Shown here piece by piece: positions 1 through 6,503 of a stretch of DNA of 7,299 nucleotides. The stretch covers positions 1 to 7,299 of the forward strand of contig CAITIF010000619.1 in NCBI GenBank assembly GCA_903892365.1. Direction: 5' to 3'. Every line of letters starts with the position of its first letter. The stretch's first letter is position 1. The translations under genes were made by a program, and so were the position numbers. Source of the stretch: an uncultured Pirellula sp. Its GTDB lineage: Bacteria > Planctomycetota > Planctomycetia > Pirellulales > Pirellulaceae. Under the pieces are notes generated by a model that searched no databases, had not been told where the DNA came from, and worked only from the letters and a program-made list of their open reading frames with translations.

Positions 1-172
1 CGACGAGTTCGGCACGAACGCGATCTCCAATCCCACGACGGTGCATGACCTTCACGCCACTATCCTGCATCAAATGGGACTCTATCACGAACGTCTGACC
101 TATCGCTACGGTGGCCGAGATCATCGACTGACCGATGTGCATGGCAAAGTGATTCAGGAGGTATTGGCATGA
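1..172 (+). CDS. DUF1501 family protein, C-terminal end (partial)
   Basis: Reading from base 2 gives 56 codons ending in TGA at 170-172, with no start in the window, so this is the tail of a gene that begins upstream. The peptide contains [13 protein letters not shown] and ends [18 protein letters not shown], which aligns without gaps to the last 56 residues of the complete DUF1501 protein at 3035-4447 (36 of 56 identical by my count, including the HDLHAT and RLTDVHG blocks). DUF1501 proteins belong to the alkaline phosphatase/sulfatase-like fold and are usually exported in Planctomycetes; the substrate is unknown. The stop overlaps the next start in ATGA, which suggests translational coupling to the cytochrome/DUF1553 gene. 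Family assignment is firm because of the in-window paralogue. Nothing can be said of its N-terminus or catalytic residues. Confidence 0.93.
   Translation, partial: DEFGTNAISNPTTVHDLHATILHQMGLYHERLTYRYGGRDHRLTDVHGKVIQEVLA
156..161 (+). promoter_or_regulatory. Shine-Dalgarno site for the PSCyt1/DUF1553 gene
   Basis: A perfect AGGAGG lies inside the last codons of the upstream DUF1501 gene, seven bases before the ATG at 169. It supports that ATG as the start and shows that the ATGA overlap is a functional initiation site rather than a chance overlap. Confidence 0.8.
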
Positions 173-3057
173 CGATCGCATCACTAGATCTCCTGCGAGC
201 AATCCTAAGAAGAACCGCTGCGCAATCGGCATTGCTGATGGCCATCGGAGTATACGTAGGCGTATGGAATGTACGCGTTTTCGCGGACGAGAAGGACGAC
301 TTCTTTGAGTCCAAGATACGACCTATTTTGGTACAACGATGCGAAGGTTGCCACACCTCAGACAAAGGCAAGATGCACGGTGGACTAGCCTTGGACACAA
401 AGCTCGGGTGGACGATAGGGGGCGATTCGGGGCCAGCGATTGTTCCTGGCAAGCCGATGGAAAGCCTGATCATCGCAGCAATCGAGTATGGAGAAGACGG
501 TCCGCAAATGCCACCATCCGAAGCGGGTGGCAAATTGCCGAACGCCGAGATCCAGTTGCTGAAAGATTGGATCGGTCGAGGCGCACATGACCCGCGTATC
601 GCCAAGCAAAAAGTTGGCGGAATGGACGAAGAAGAAGCAAAATCATGGTGGGCATTCCAACCGCTGAAGAAGCCCGCAAATTTCGATACCACAACGATCG
701 ACCGTTTCCTTGATTCAAAACTGACAGCCGCGAATGTCAGCAAAGCTCCCGAATCGGACAAGCGAACGTTGCTGCGACGAGCCACATACGATTTGACAGG
801 TCTCCCTCCAACTTCTGCCGAGATGTCAGCATTTCTGGCAGATACTAGTGTGGATGCATTTTCGAAGCTCATTGAGCGACTGCTGGCTTCTCCGCAGTAC
901 GGCGAACGTTGGGGGCGACATTGGTTGGACCTCGCACGTTATGCTGACTCCTGGGATGCTCGCTCCTATGGCGGCGCGGGAGATATTGCCGAAGCGTGGC
1001 GGTATCGAGATTGGGTGGTAAACGCATTCAATCGCGATCAACCCTATGATCAATTTGTTAGGGACCAAATTGCCGGGGATATTCTTGGGACCAGGGACGG
1101 TCAATTTAACGTCGATCAGCTCATCGCAACGGGAGCATACGCCATCGGCGAATGGGGCAACGGCGATGCCGACAAAAAGAAGATTCACACGGACATCGTA
1201 GACGACCAAGTCGATTTTACAAGTCGTACGTTCCTTGGCATAACTTTAGCGTGCGCCCGCTGCCACGACCACAAATACGATCCCTTCACGACTCGGGAAT
1301 ACCATGCGTTAGCGGGATTCTTTTACAGCAGTCGCATTCTCGAAAACTTCACTCCGCCGGGTGCGGGCGAAGAGCCGATGCGAATCGATCTTACCGAACC
1401 GCACGTCCGCGAACAACAAACGCAAAAGCAAAAGCGGATTGCTGAGATCGATACAAGTTTGACGGCCATGCTTCGCCCGTTGCAGACCGTAGAACGCAAC
1501 GCGCTCGGAACCAACGGACTGATGCGTCGAATCAAGCAAGGAGCTGACACACCATCGCTGATGGTTAATGAGACAGACGCCGAGTTAAAAGTCCTAACGT
1601 TTAGCATTCCACCCAGCGGTGTTGCGATTCATCCAGGTCCAACCTCATCGGTCACGGCAGCCTGGGTTAGCCCAGCGGATGGCATTTACCAAGCAAATAT
1701 AAAACTAGTCGACACAGACCCGAATTGCGGTGACGGAGTCCTTTGGGAACTTCGTCACGGGACCATGCTATTAGGCTCAGGGACCATTGCGAACGGCGGC
1801 ACTGCGGAGTTTGAGAAAGCTGACATTTCGATTGCACTAGGTGAACTGTTGCGGTTGATTATCAAGCCACAAGCCAGTCATGCTTGCGATACAACGGTCA
1901 CCGAGTTTGTCATCACGCGTTCCAGTGCGAGTGAGCCGCAACATTGGAGATTAGGCGAATCGCTAAAAGCGGGGCGTCAGCCTGACGAAGACGGTTGGTG
2001 GGTATGCGAGGGTGATGGGCAACAACTGATTCAAAACGACGCAACCGCCCGGACATTGGAAGCGGAGCGCGCCCAATTGACCTCCGAGATGATCGTTGCA
2101 CCGAAAGCCTTGGGGCTAGCAGAAGGTGGCATCAAGAATACGACCTATACCGGATATCACAATGCCCGCATTCACAAACGCGGCCAATACGATCAACTCA
2201 GCGATGAGGTTCCGCGCGGCTTTCCTGTCCTACTTGCCAGCGAACAGCCAAAAATCGTTGAGGGTAGTGGACGACTTGAACTCGCGAATTGGGTGACCCG
2301 TCCGGATAATCCGCTAACGGCCCGAGTTATGGTCAATCGCATTTGGCAACATCATTTCGGTCAAGCTCTCGTGCGAACGCCCAACAACTTTGGCAAACTG
2401 GGTGAACGGCCAACACACCCTGAACTGCTTGACTACCTGGCGGCCAAGTTCATCGACAGCGGCTGGAGCATCAAACAGATGCACCGATTGATGATGAACG
2501 CGGACGCTTACAAACGATCGTCGGTACCTGCGTCCAATGTAGGTACGATTGATAGCGAGAACACCCTCCTGTCTCACCAACAACGTCGTCGGCTCAGCGC
2601 GGAGGAATTGAGAGACTCGTTGCTGTTTGCGGCTGGCTCTTTGGATCAAACTCGGGGCGGGCCAGCGGTACGCGACTTCATGGTCCCGCGCCGGACCCTT
2701 TACATCGCCAATGTTCGATCGGATCGGTCCGGTTATCTTGCGGTGTTTGATGGAGCCAATGCGCAGGCAATCGTCGATCAACGGAACGATACGGTCGTTG
2801 CTCCGCAAGCCTTGTGGCTTCTCAACAATACGTTCGCTTTATCGCAGGCCAGCGCACTCGCAACATTGGTGGTCAAACAGGATGGCGATGCGAATCAACG
2901 GCTTGCTTGGCTGACCAATCGATTGTTTCAGAGACCACCGACTCAATCCGAAAAAACGCTCGTATTGGCTGCTGTCGACAATTCGAATCGCGTGGAATCC
3001 TGGGAACCACTTTGTCACGTACTTCTTTGCACCAATGAGTTTGTCTATGTTGACTAA
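169..3057 (+). CDS. Secreted PSCyt1 cytochrome c / DUF1549 / DUF1553 protein
   Basis: This 962-residue protein has the classic planctomycete order. An N-terminal hydrophobic export segment (about residues 17-39) is followed by a PSCyt1 cytochrome c-like domain with heme motif CEGCH (58-62) and a possible distal ligand Met in QMPP (M114). DUF1549 spans about 175-390, with [37 protein letters not shown] and a second CxxCH in [12 protein letters not shown] (362-366). DUF1553 spans about 700-960, with [30 protein letters not shown] and the usual ending [12 protein letters not shown] beta-rich insert with few family marks (about 468-585) sits between the two DUFs and could be carbohydrate-binding. 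Length fits the family. The protein probably binds heme c outside the cytoplasm; the reaction is not established, though such genes go with DUF1501 and polysaccharide-degradation enzymes. The start is backed by a perfect Shine-Dalgarno and an ATGA overlap upstream; the 3' end overlaps the next gene. Confidence 0.96.
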   Translation: MTIASLDLLRAILRRTAAQSALLMAIGVYVGVWNVRVFADEKDDFFESKIRPILVQRCEGCHTSDKGKMHGGLALDTKLGWTIGGDSGPAIVPGKPMESLIIAAIEYGEDGPQMPPSEAGGKLPNAEIQLLKDWIGRGAHDPRIAKQKVGGMDEEEAKSWWAFQPLKKPANFDTTTIDRFLDSKLTAANVSKAPESDKRTLLRRATYDLTGLPPTSAEMSAFLADTSVDAFSKLIERLLASPQYGERWGRHWLDLARYADSWDARSYGGAGDIAEAWRYRDWVVNAFNRDQPYDQFVRDQIAGDILGTRDGQFNVDQLIATGAYAIGEWGNGDADKKKIHTDIVDDQVDFTSRTFLGITLACARCHDHKYDPFTTREYHALAGFFYSSRILENFTPPGAGEEPMRIDLTEPHVREQQTQKQKRIAEIDTSLTAMLRPLQTVERNALGTNGLMRRIKQGADTPSLMVNETDAELKVLTFSIPPSGVAIHPGPTSSVTAAWVSPADGIYQANIKLVDTDPNCGDGVLWELRHGTMLLGSGTIANGGTAEFEKADISIALGELLRLIIKPQASHACDTTVTEFVITRSSASEPQHWRLGESLKAGRQPDEDGWWVCEGDGQQLIQNDATARTLEAERAQLTSEMIVAPKALGLAEGGIKNTTYTGYHNARIHKRGQYDQLSDEVPRGFPVLLASEQPKIVEGSGRLELANWVTRPDNPLTARVMVNRIWQHHFGQALVRTPNNFGKLGERPTHPELLDYLAAKFIDSGWSIKQMHRLMMNADAYKRSSVPASNVGTIDSENTLLSHQQRRRLSAEELRDSLLFAAGSLDQTRGGPAVRDFMVPRRTLYIANVRSDRSGYLAVFDGANAQAIVDQRNDTVVAPQALWLLNNTFALSQASALATLVVKQDGDANQRLAWLTNRLFQRPPTQSEKTLVLAAVDNSNRVESWEPLCHVLLCTNEFVYVD

Positions 3058-4447
3058 TCAATCATTCCCAGAAAAAGTCAATCGCCGAGCGGTTCTGGCT
3101 AACTTTGCGGGCGGGTTCGGTATGCTAGGACTAGCAGCCATGTGCGCAGAGTCCTCTGGGGGAGAGCCAGCGCCACACTTTCCATCCAAAGCCAAGAATG
3201 TCATTTTTCTATTCATGTCCGGAGGCCCATCCCACGTGGACCTTTTCGATCCGAAGCCGTCACTTACCCGATTGAACGGACAGCCGCTGCCGTTTGAAAA
3301 GCCAAAACTGGAGCGGACCAAGACCGGCAATCTTTTCGCTTCGCCTTACCAGTTTTCAAAGCGCGGCCAATGCGGAATGGAGATCAGCGAGTTATTCCCC
3401 AATGTAGCCAAGCATGCGGATGACATTTGCCTGATCCGTTCGATGGTTGCAGACAACATCAATCACAACGGCGCGTGTTTGCAAATGAACACGGGGGAAC
3501 AAGCTTTTTCGAGGCCTTCGATGGGGTCGTGGTTGCTGTATGGCCTCGGTTCCGAAAACAAAAACCTACCAGGTTTTGTGGTCATCTCACCATCTCAACC
3601 TGCCCAGGGTGCACCTTTATGGAGCAGCAGTTTTCTACCCGGTGAGTATCAAGGAACTTTGGTGAACGATCTCAAGAATCCGATTGCAAACCTGGGCAAC
3701 ACGCGGTTCAATGCGACCGCACAACGTCAACAACTTGATTGGTTGCGAAACCTGAACCAATCGCATGCAGCCCAACGGGCCGATGACAGTCGTCTCAATG
3801 CCAGGCTTGAATCCTTTGAGCTGGCGTTCCGCATGCAACGTGAGGCTCCGGAAGCCTTTGACATCTCGAATGAAACTGAAGCGACTAGAAAACTGTATGG
3901 AGTCGATGAGCCTGTGACGGATCACTTTGGAAAGCAGTGTTTGATGGCTCGGCGACTTGTTGAGAGAGGTGTTCGAATGGTCCAAGTTTATCACACTCAA
4001 ACCTCCAAGCGCGCGTCGTGCCAACTGTGGGACCAGCATTCGAACTTGGCTACGGAGTTGCCGAACAATTGCCAGAGTACAGATCAGCCGATTGCAGGTC
4101 TCCTTGCGGATTTGAAACAGCGAGGACTACTGAACGAAACGCTCGTCCTTTGGGGTGGCGAGTTTGGACGGACGCCAACTGCAGAAAGTGGAACGGGACG
4201 TGAACATCATCCATTCGGGTTTAGCATGTGGATGGCTGGCGGCGGAGTCAAAGGAGGCATGGTCCACGGCGCAACCGATGAGTTCGGTTGGCACTCGGTG
4301 GAAAACAAAGTGCACGTGCACGATCTGCACGCAACCGTATTGCATCTAATGGGTATCAATCACGAAAAACTCACCTACAACTATGCCGGTCGCGACTATC
4401 GATTGACGGATGTGCATGGCAATGTGGTTCGGGAGATACTAGCGTGA
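3035..4447 (+). CDS. DUF1501 family protein with Tat-like signal (complete)
   Basis: This 470-residue protein is a full DUF1501 member of the alkaline phosphatase/sulfatase-like superfamily. The N-terminus has a twin-arginine-like signal: VNRRAVLANF (residues 16-24) followed by a Gly/Ala/Leu-rich hydrophobic stretch to about 37, so export folded through Tat is likely. Family blocks are VIFLFMSGGPSHVDLFDPKP (56-75), INHNGACLQMNTGE (142-155), VQVYH then LWDQHSN (331-337), WGGEFGRTP (373-381), GREHHPFGFSMWMAGGGVKGG (388-408) and HDLHATVLHLMG (429-440). Asp/His/Glu residues in these blocks (H67, D69, D333, H335, E376, H391, H392, H432) are plausible metal or active-site ligands by fold analogy; this is inference. 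The chosen ATG overlaps the upstream gene by 23 bases; an in-frame ATG at 3047 would give an 11-base overlap, and neither has a clear Shine-Dalgarno. It is paralogous to the partial gene at 1-172. The substrate is unknown. Confidence 0.95.
   Translation: MSLSMLTNQSFPEKVNRRAVLANFAGGFGMLGLAAMCAESSGGEPAPHFPSKAKNVIFLFMSGGPSHVDLFDPKPSLTRLNGQPLPFEKPKLERTKTGNLFASPYQFSKRGQCGMEISELFPNVAKHADDICLIRSMVADNINHNGACLQMNTGEQAFSRPSMGSWLLYGLGSENKNLPGFVVISPSQPAQGAPLWSSSFLPGEYQGTLVNDLKNPIANLGNTRFNATAQRQQLDWLRNLNQSHAAQRADDSRLNARLESFELAFRMQREAPEAFDISNETEATRKLYGVDEPVTDHFGKQCLMARRLVERGVRMVQVYHTQTSKRASCQLWDQHSNLATELPNNCQSTDQPIAGLLADLKQRGLLNETLVLWGGEFGRTPTAESGTGREHHPFGFSMWMAGGGVKGGMVHGATDEFGWHSVENKVHVHDLHATVLHLMGINHEKLTYNYAGRDYRLTDVHGNVVREILA
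4277..4447 (+). repeat. Paralogous DUF1501 tail, copy 2 (copy 1 at 2-172)
   Basis: The 171 bases at 2-172 and 4277-4447 encode gap-free homologous 56-residue C-termini, DEFG at the start and LA-stop at the end. Both stops overlap the next gene's start (ATGA and GTGA). The DNA has diverged at many third positions, so this is an old duplication or parallel recruitment rather than a recent direct repeat. Confidence 0.85.
4431..4435 (+). promoter_or_regulatory. Shine-Dalgarno-like GGGAG for the GH99-like gene
   Basis: GGGAG lies eight bases before the GTG at 4444, inside the end of the DUF1501 gene. It supports GTG 4444 as the start over the in-frame upstream ATG at 4288 and the internal ATG at 4462. 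Confidence 0.55.
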
Positions 4448-6216
4448 AAAAGCCCACATCAATGACTCGTTTTTGCCTTGTTTCCGGTGCATTTCTTGTA
4501 TGCGTATCCACAGCGCTGTCTCAGTCGCGGGACACAATGCCCGATACCTGGTCTGCCACGGATGCGCTGGGACGCGTCTTACCTAGGATCGCCGAGGCGG
4601 GTGAGTTCAAGCCGAACCGGACCGTTGGAATCTTCTATTTCAACTGGCAAGCTTCTTTCGGAAACAAGGATGTCTACGATATCTCGAAAATCCTGAAAGC
4701 GGACTCGCCTGTTCCACCATGGGGGCCTGTGCAAGCCCCGCATTACTGGAGTGAGCCTCGCTTTGGCTATTACAGACCGGATGATCCCTGGGTCATCCGC
4801 AAGCAAGTCCAGATGCTCACCGATGCGGGAGTGGATGTGCTCATATTAGATGCTACGAATGGAATCACTTATGATGCAGAGCGTGAGGCGTTGTGCGTGG
4901 TGTTAGAAGAACTGCAGTCGGAGGGACATCACGTGCCGCAGATCGCGATGTTTGCCAATGCTAGTCACAACGCGGTAGTACAGCATTTGTGGGAGACGTT
5001 TTACAAGCCTGGCAAGCATCGGAAACTCTGGTTTGAGTGGAAAGGAAAGCCACTGCTTCTTACGCCCACGACTGGGTTGAGTGAAGATGTGACAACCTTT
5101 TTCACCATCCGTACCTCCTGGGCTTGGACTCGCGGTCAACCTTGGTTCGGCGATGGAAAGGATAAATGGCCATGGTTAGACTTCGCGCCGCAGGTGCCCG
5201 GCTGGCATTACGCACCCAACAAAGCAGAATGCGTCCCAGTAGGAGTGAGCCAACACGCGACCAGCAATATTGGACGCAGTTACCATGGCAGTCGGCAACC
5301 TGTGCAGGCTGAGTGTCATCCAGAACAAGGATTGTACTTCGATGAGCAATGGCAGCATGCCCTCCCACTCGATCCCGAGTTCATTTTTATCACCGGCTGG
5401 AATGAATGGGTGGCCCAGCGCTTTATCTCGGATGGCACTCAACCCTTCCAAGGCCTAATCTTGCCAGCTGGAGAATCATTCTTTGTTGATCTGTACGACC
5501 AGGAGTTCAGTCGCGACATCGAGCCCATGCGTGGCGGTTTTGGTGACAACTACTATTGGCAGATGGTCGCTAACATTCGTCGATACAAAGGTGTACGACC
5601 TGTGCCTGATGCCTCGCCACCCAAGACGATTTTAATCCCTGGCGACTTTGCACAATGGGACAATGGAAAACCCGTGTATCTCGATGACCAGTATGACACC
5701 GCGCACCGCGATCACGAAGGCGTGCCCGGTGCTGGGCGCTACATCAACAAGACAGGTCGTAACGATCTCGACACAATGCGCGTCGGCTATGATGCCACTC
5801 ATCTCTTCTTTCATGTAACCACACGTGAGTCGCTCACCCCCTCGACCGATGTCGATTGGATGATCTTGTTGCTCGACATCGATCAAGATGGCAAGACTGG
5901 TGGCCTTGGTTACGACTACCGGCTCAATCAAAGTCGCAGTGCTTCGGGCACCTCGAGTATCGAACACTGGAATGGCGAAGCTTGGGAAGCAACCGGAACA
6001 GCAAGCTTGCAAGTAGGTGCTAATGAGCTTCATCTCGCAGCGGAACGAGCGTCGCTCGGATTTTCTTCCGATAAACCACTCCGGTTCGATTTTAAGTGGA
6101 CGGACAACATTCCAGCCAATGGCGATGGCAATGATTTTCTCGATCAAGGCGACGCCGCGCCAAACGCACGCTTCAACTATCGATTCGTTGCTCCATCGCC
6201 CCTCAGCCCTCCATAG
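4444..6216 (+). CDS. Secreted GH99/GH71-like glycoside hydrolase with CBM9/DOMON-like C-terminus
   Basis: Starting at GTG 4444 the protein has 590 residues. A Sec signal (KKPTSMTRF, then a hydrophobic stretch to about 25, ending ALSQ) is followed by SRDTMPDTWSATDALGR (28-44). A TIM-barrel-like region (about 58-385) shows VGIFYFNWQ (61-69), DPWVIRKQVQMLTDAGVDVLILDATNG (114-140), KPLLLTP (202-208) and ITGWNEWVAQRF (316-327). This resembles the GH99/GH71-like (WbsX-type) families in secreted planctomycete and verrucomicrobial proteins. E321 in NEW is a candidate catalytic residue. The end (about 395-585) looks like a CBM9/DOMON-type beta-sandwich: DFAQWDNGKPVYLDD, VGYDATHLFFHVTT, WMILLLDIDQDGKTG and closing FNYRF. 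It would act on a glycan outside the cytoplasm; substrate unknown. The GTGA overlap with DUF1501 indicates coupling. A longer frame back to 4288 exists but would bury the signal peptide. GH99-like is likely; the exact family is less certain. Confidence 0.85.
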   Translation: MKKPTSMTRFCLVSGAFLVCVSTALSQSRDTMPDTWSATDALGRVLPRIAEAGEFKPNRTVGIFYFNWQASFGNKDVYDISKILKADSPVPPWGPVQAPHYWSEPRFGYYRPDDPWVIRKQVQMLTDAGVDVLILDATNGITYDAEREALCVVLEELQSEGHHVPQIAMFANASHNAVVQHLWETFYKPGKHRKLWFEWKGKPLLLTPTTGLSEDVTTFFTIRTSWAWTRGQPWFGDGKDKWPWLDFAPQVPGWHYAPNKAECVPVGVSQHATSNIGRSYHGSRQPVQAECHPEQGLYFDEQWQHALPLDPEFIFITGWNEWVAQRFISDGTQPFQGLILPAGESFFVDLYDQEFSRDIEPMRGGFGDNYYWQMVANIRRYKGVRPVPDASPPKTILIPGDFAQWDNGKPVYLDDQYDTAHRDHEGVPGAGRYINKTGRNDLDTMRVGYDATHLFFHVTTRESLTPSTDVDWMILLLDIDQDGKTGGLGYDYRLNQSRSASGTSSIEHWNGEAWEATGTASLQVGANELHLAAERASLGFSSDKPLRFDFKWTDNIPANGDGNDFLDQGDAAPNARFNYRFVAPSPLSPP

Positions 6217-6219
6217 GGA
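6215..6219 (+). promoter_or_regulatory. Weak Shine-Dalgarno-like AGGGA before the 51-codon frame
   Basis: AGGGA overlaps the stop of the GH99-like gene and lies nine bases before the ATG at 6229. It is the only ribosome-binding signal visible for that frame, and it suggests that a real gene once began here as the next cistron of the operon. Confidence 0.4.
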
Positions 6220-6228
6220 CACCAACAT

Positions 6229-6384
6229 ATGAAAACTAACCTTACCATTTTCTCCTTCCTCACAGCATTCACCGCGTTTGGTAATTGTGCGTTCGAAAAA
6301 TCCCTATCAGAGATCCTCACCCAGCCGGGAGAGGCCGCCATCGAACGCCTCGACGTTTTCGAGCCACCGATGAAGCAGCCATGA
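6229..6384 (+). pseudogene. Signal-peptide remnant fused to foreign sequence (51-codon frame)
   Basis: The frame opens with MKTNLTIFSFLTAFTAFG, a good secretion signal, only 12 bases after the GH99-like stop, as a next operon gene would. After about residue 24 (base 6300) the composition changes from about 43% GC (6241-6300) to 62% (6301-6360), and the sequence reads on as ILTQPGEAAIERLDVFEPP to a TGA that overlaps the next ATG (ATGA). I do not recognise either part as a family. The simplest reading is the 5' end of a native exported protein joined in frame to the 3' end of another gene, with the middle of both lost. A genuine 51-residue secreted peptide cannot be excluded. The coordinates are those of the open frame. 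Confidence 0.5.
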
Positions 6385-6492
6385 AACGAGCTCTCACACT
6401 CTTTACCGCCCTGCTACTGCTCACCCCCTTGGCCGTGATCCACCCCGCCGGGCCGCGCGACACGTTGCCGGACTCCTGGGCTGCCACGGATG
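6300..6492. other. Probable recombination junction region
   Basis: Two discontinuities bracket this segment. Near 6300 GC rises from the 43-55% of hand-counted upstream lines to 60-63%, and stays there to the window end. At 6481-6492 a 12-base sequence, CTGCCACGGATG, matches 4553-4564 in the intact GH99-like gene in the same codon phase, and similarity between the two stops exactly there. The interval contains only broken short frames. No terminal inverted repeats, transposase or tRNA are visible, so the mechanism is open. An assembly join would look similar. Confidence 0.5.
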
Positions 6493-6503
6493 AGTGGCTA
6501 TGA
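6381..6503 (+). pseudogene. Truncated N-terminus of a second GH99-like protein
   Basis: The 40-codon frame encodes a signal peptide (MKRALTLFTALLLLTPLAV, then IHPAG) followed by PRDTLPDSWAATD (residues 25-37) and EWL-stop. RDTLPDSWAATD matches RDTMPDTWSATD at residues 29-40 of the intact GH99-like protein, where it also directly follows the signal peptide. After ATD the match ends; the intact gene continues ALGRVLP while this one stops at TGA 6501-6503. It is therefore the front of a GH99-like paralogue whose roughly 550-residue body is missing. The signal peptide differs from that of the neighbour and the DNA is GC-richer, so the source is probably a different genome or locus rather than a local duplication. 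Both ends overlap neighbours as ATGA. It could still be translated as a short exported peptide. Confidence 0.75.
6481..6492 (+). repeat. 12-base direct repeat shared with the intact GH99-like gene
   Basis: CTGCCACGGATG occurs here and at 4553-4564, encoding the tail of S/A-ATD in the same phase in both. It marks the last homologous position between the intact gene and its truncated relative. It may be the breakpoint microhomology, or simply residual homology. Confidence 0.6.

Noticed and set aside
60..872. 270-codon frame on the minus strand
   Set aside because: It lies opposite the DUF1501 tail and the well-supported cytochrome gene, has low-complexity Ser/Arg-rich translation and no recognisable domain.
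4288..4443. Upstream extension of the GH99-like frame to an ATG at 4288
   Set aside because: The added 52 residues lie wholly inside the DUF1501 coding region in another frame, would bury the signal peptide, and lack family features. GTG 4444 has a GGGAG eight bases upstream and a GTGA overlap.
5632..6228. 198-codon frame on the minus strand
   Set aside because: It is antisense to the beta-sandwich end of the GH99-like protein. Its translation shows no family features and it has no plausible signal or ribosome-binding site.
6217..6228. Terminator after the GH99-like gene
   Set aside because: The gap to the next ATG is only 12 bases and contains no GC-rich hairpin or T-run, so transcription probably continues.
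6285..6380. Upstream extension of the 40-codon frame to an ATG at 6285
   Set aside because: The extra residues are Arg/Pro-rich and precede a signal peptide that must be N-terminal. They span the composition step and look like a shadow of the 51-codon frame.
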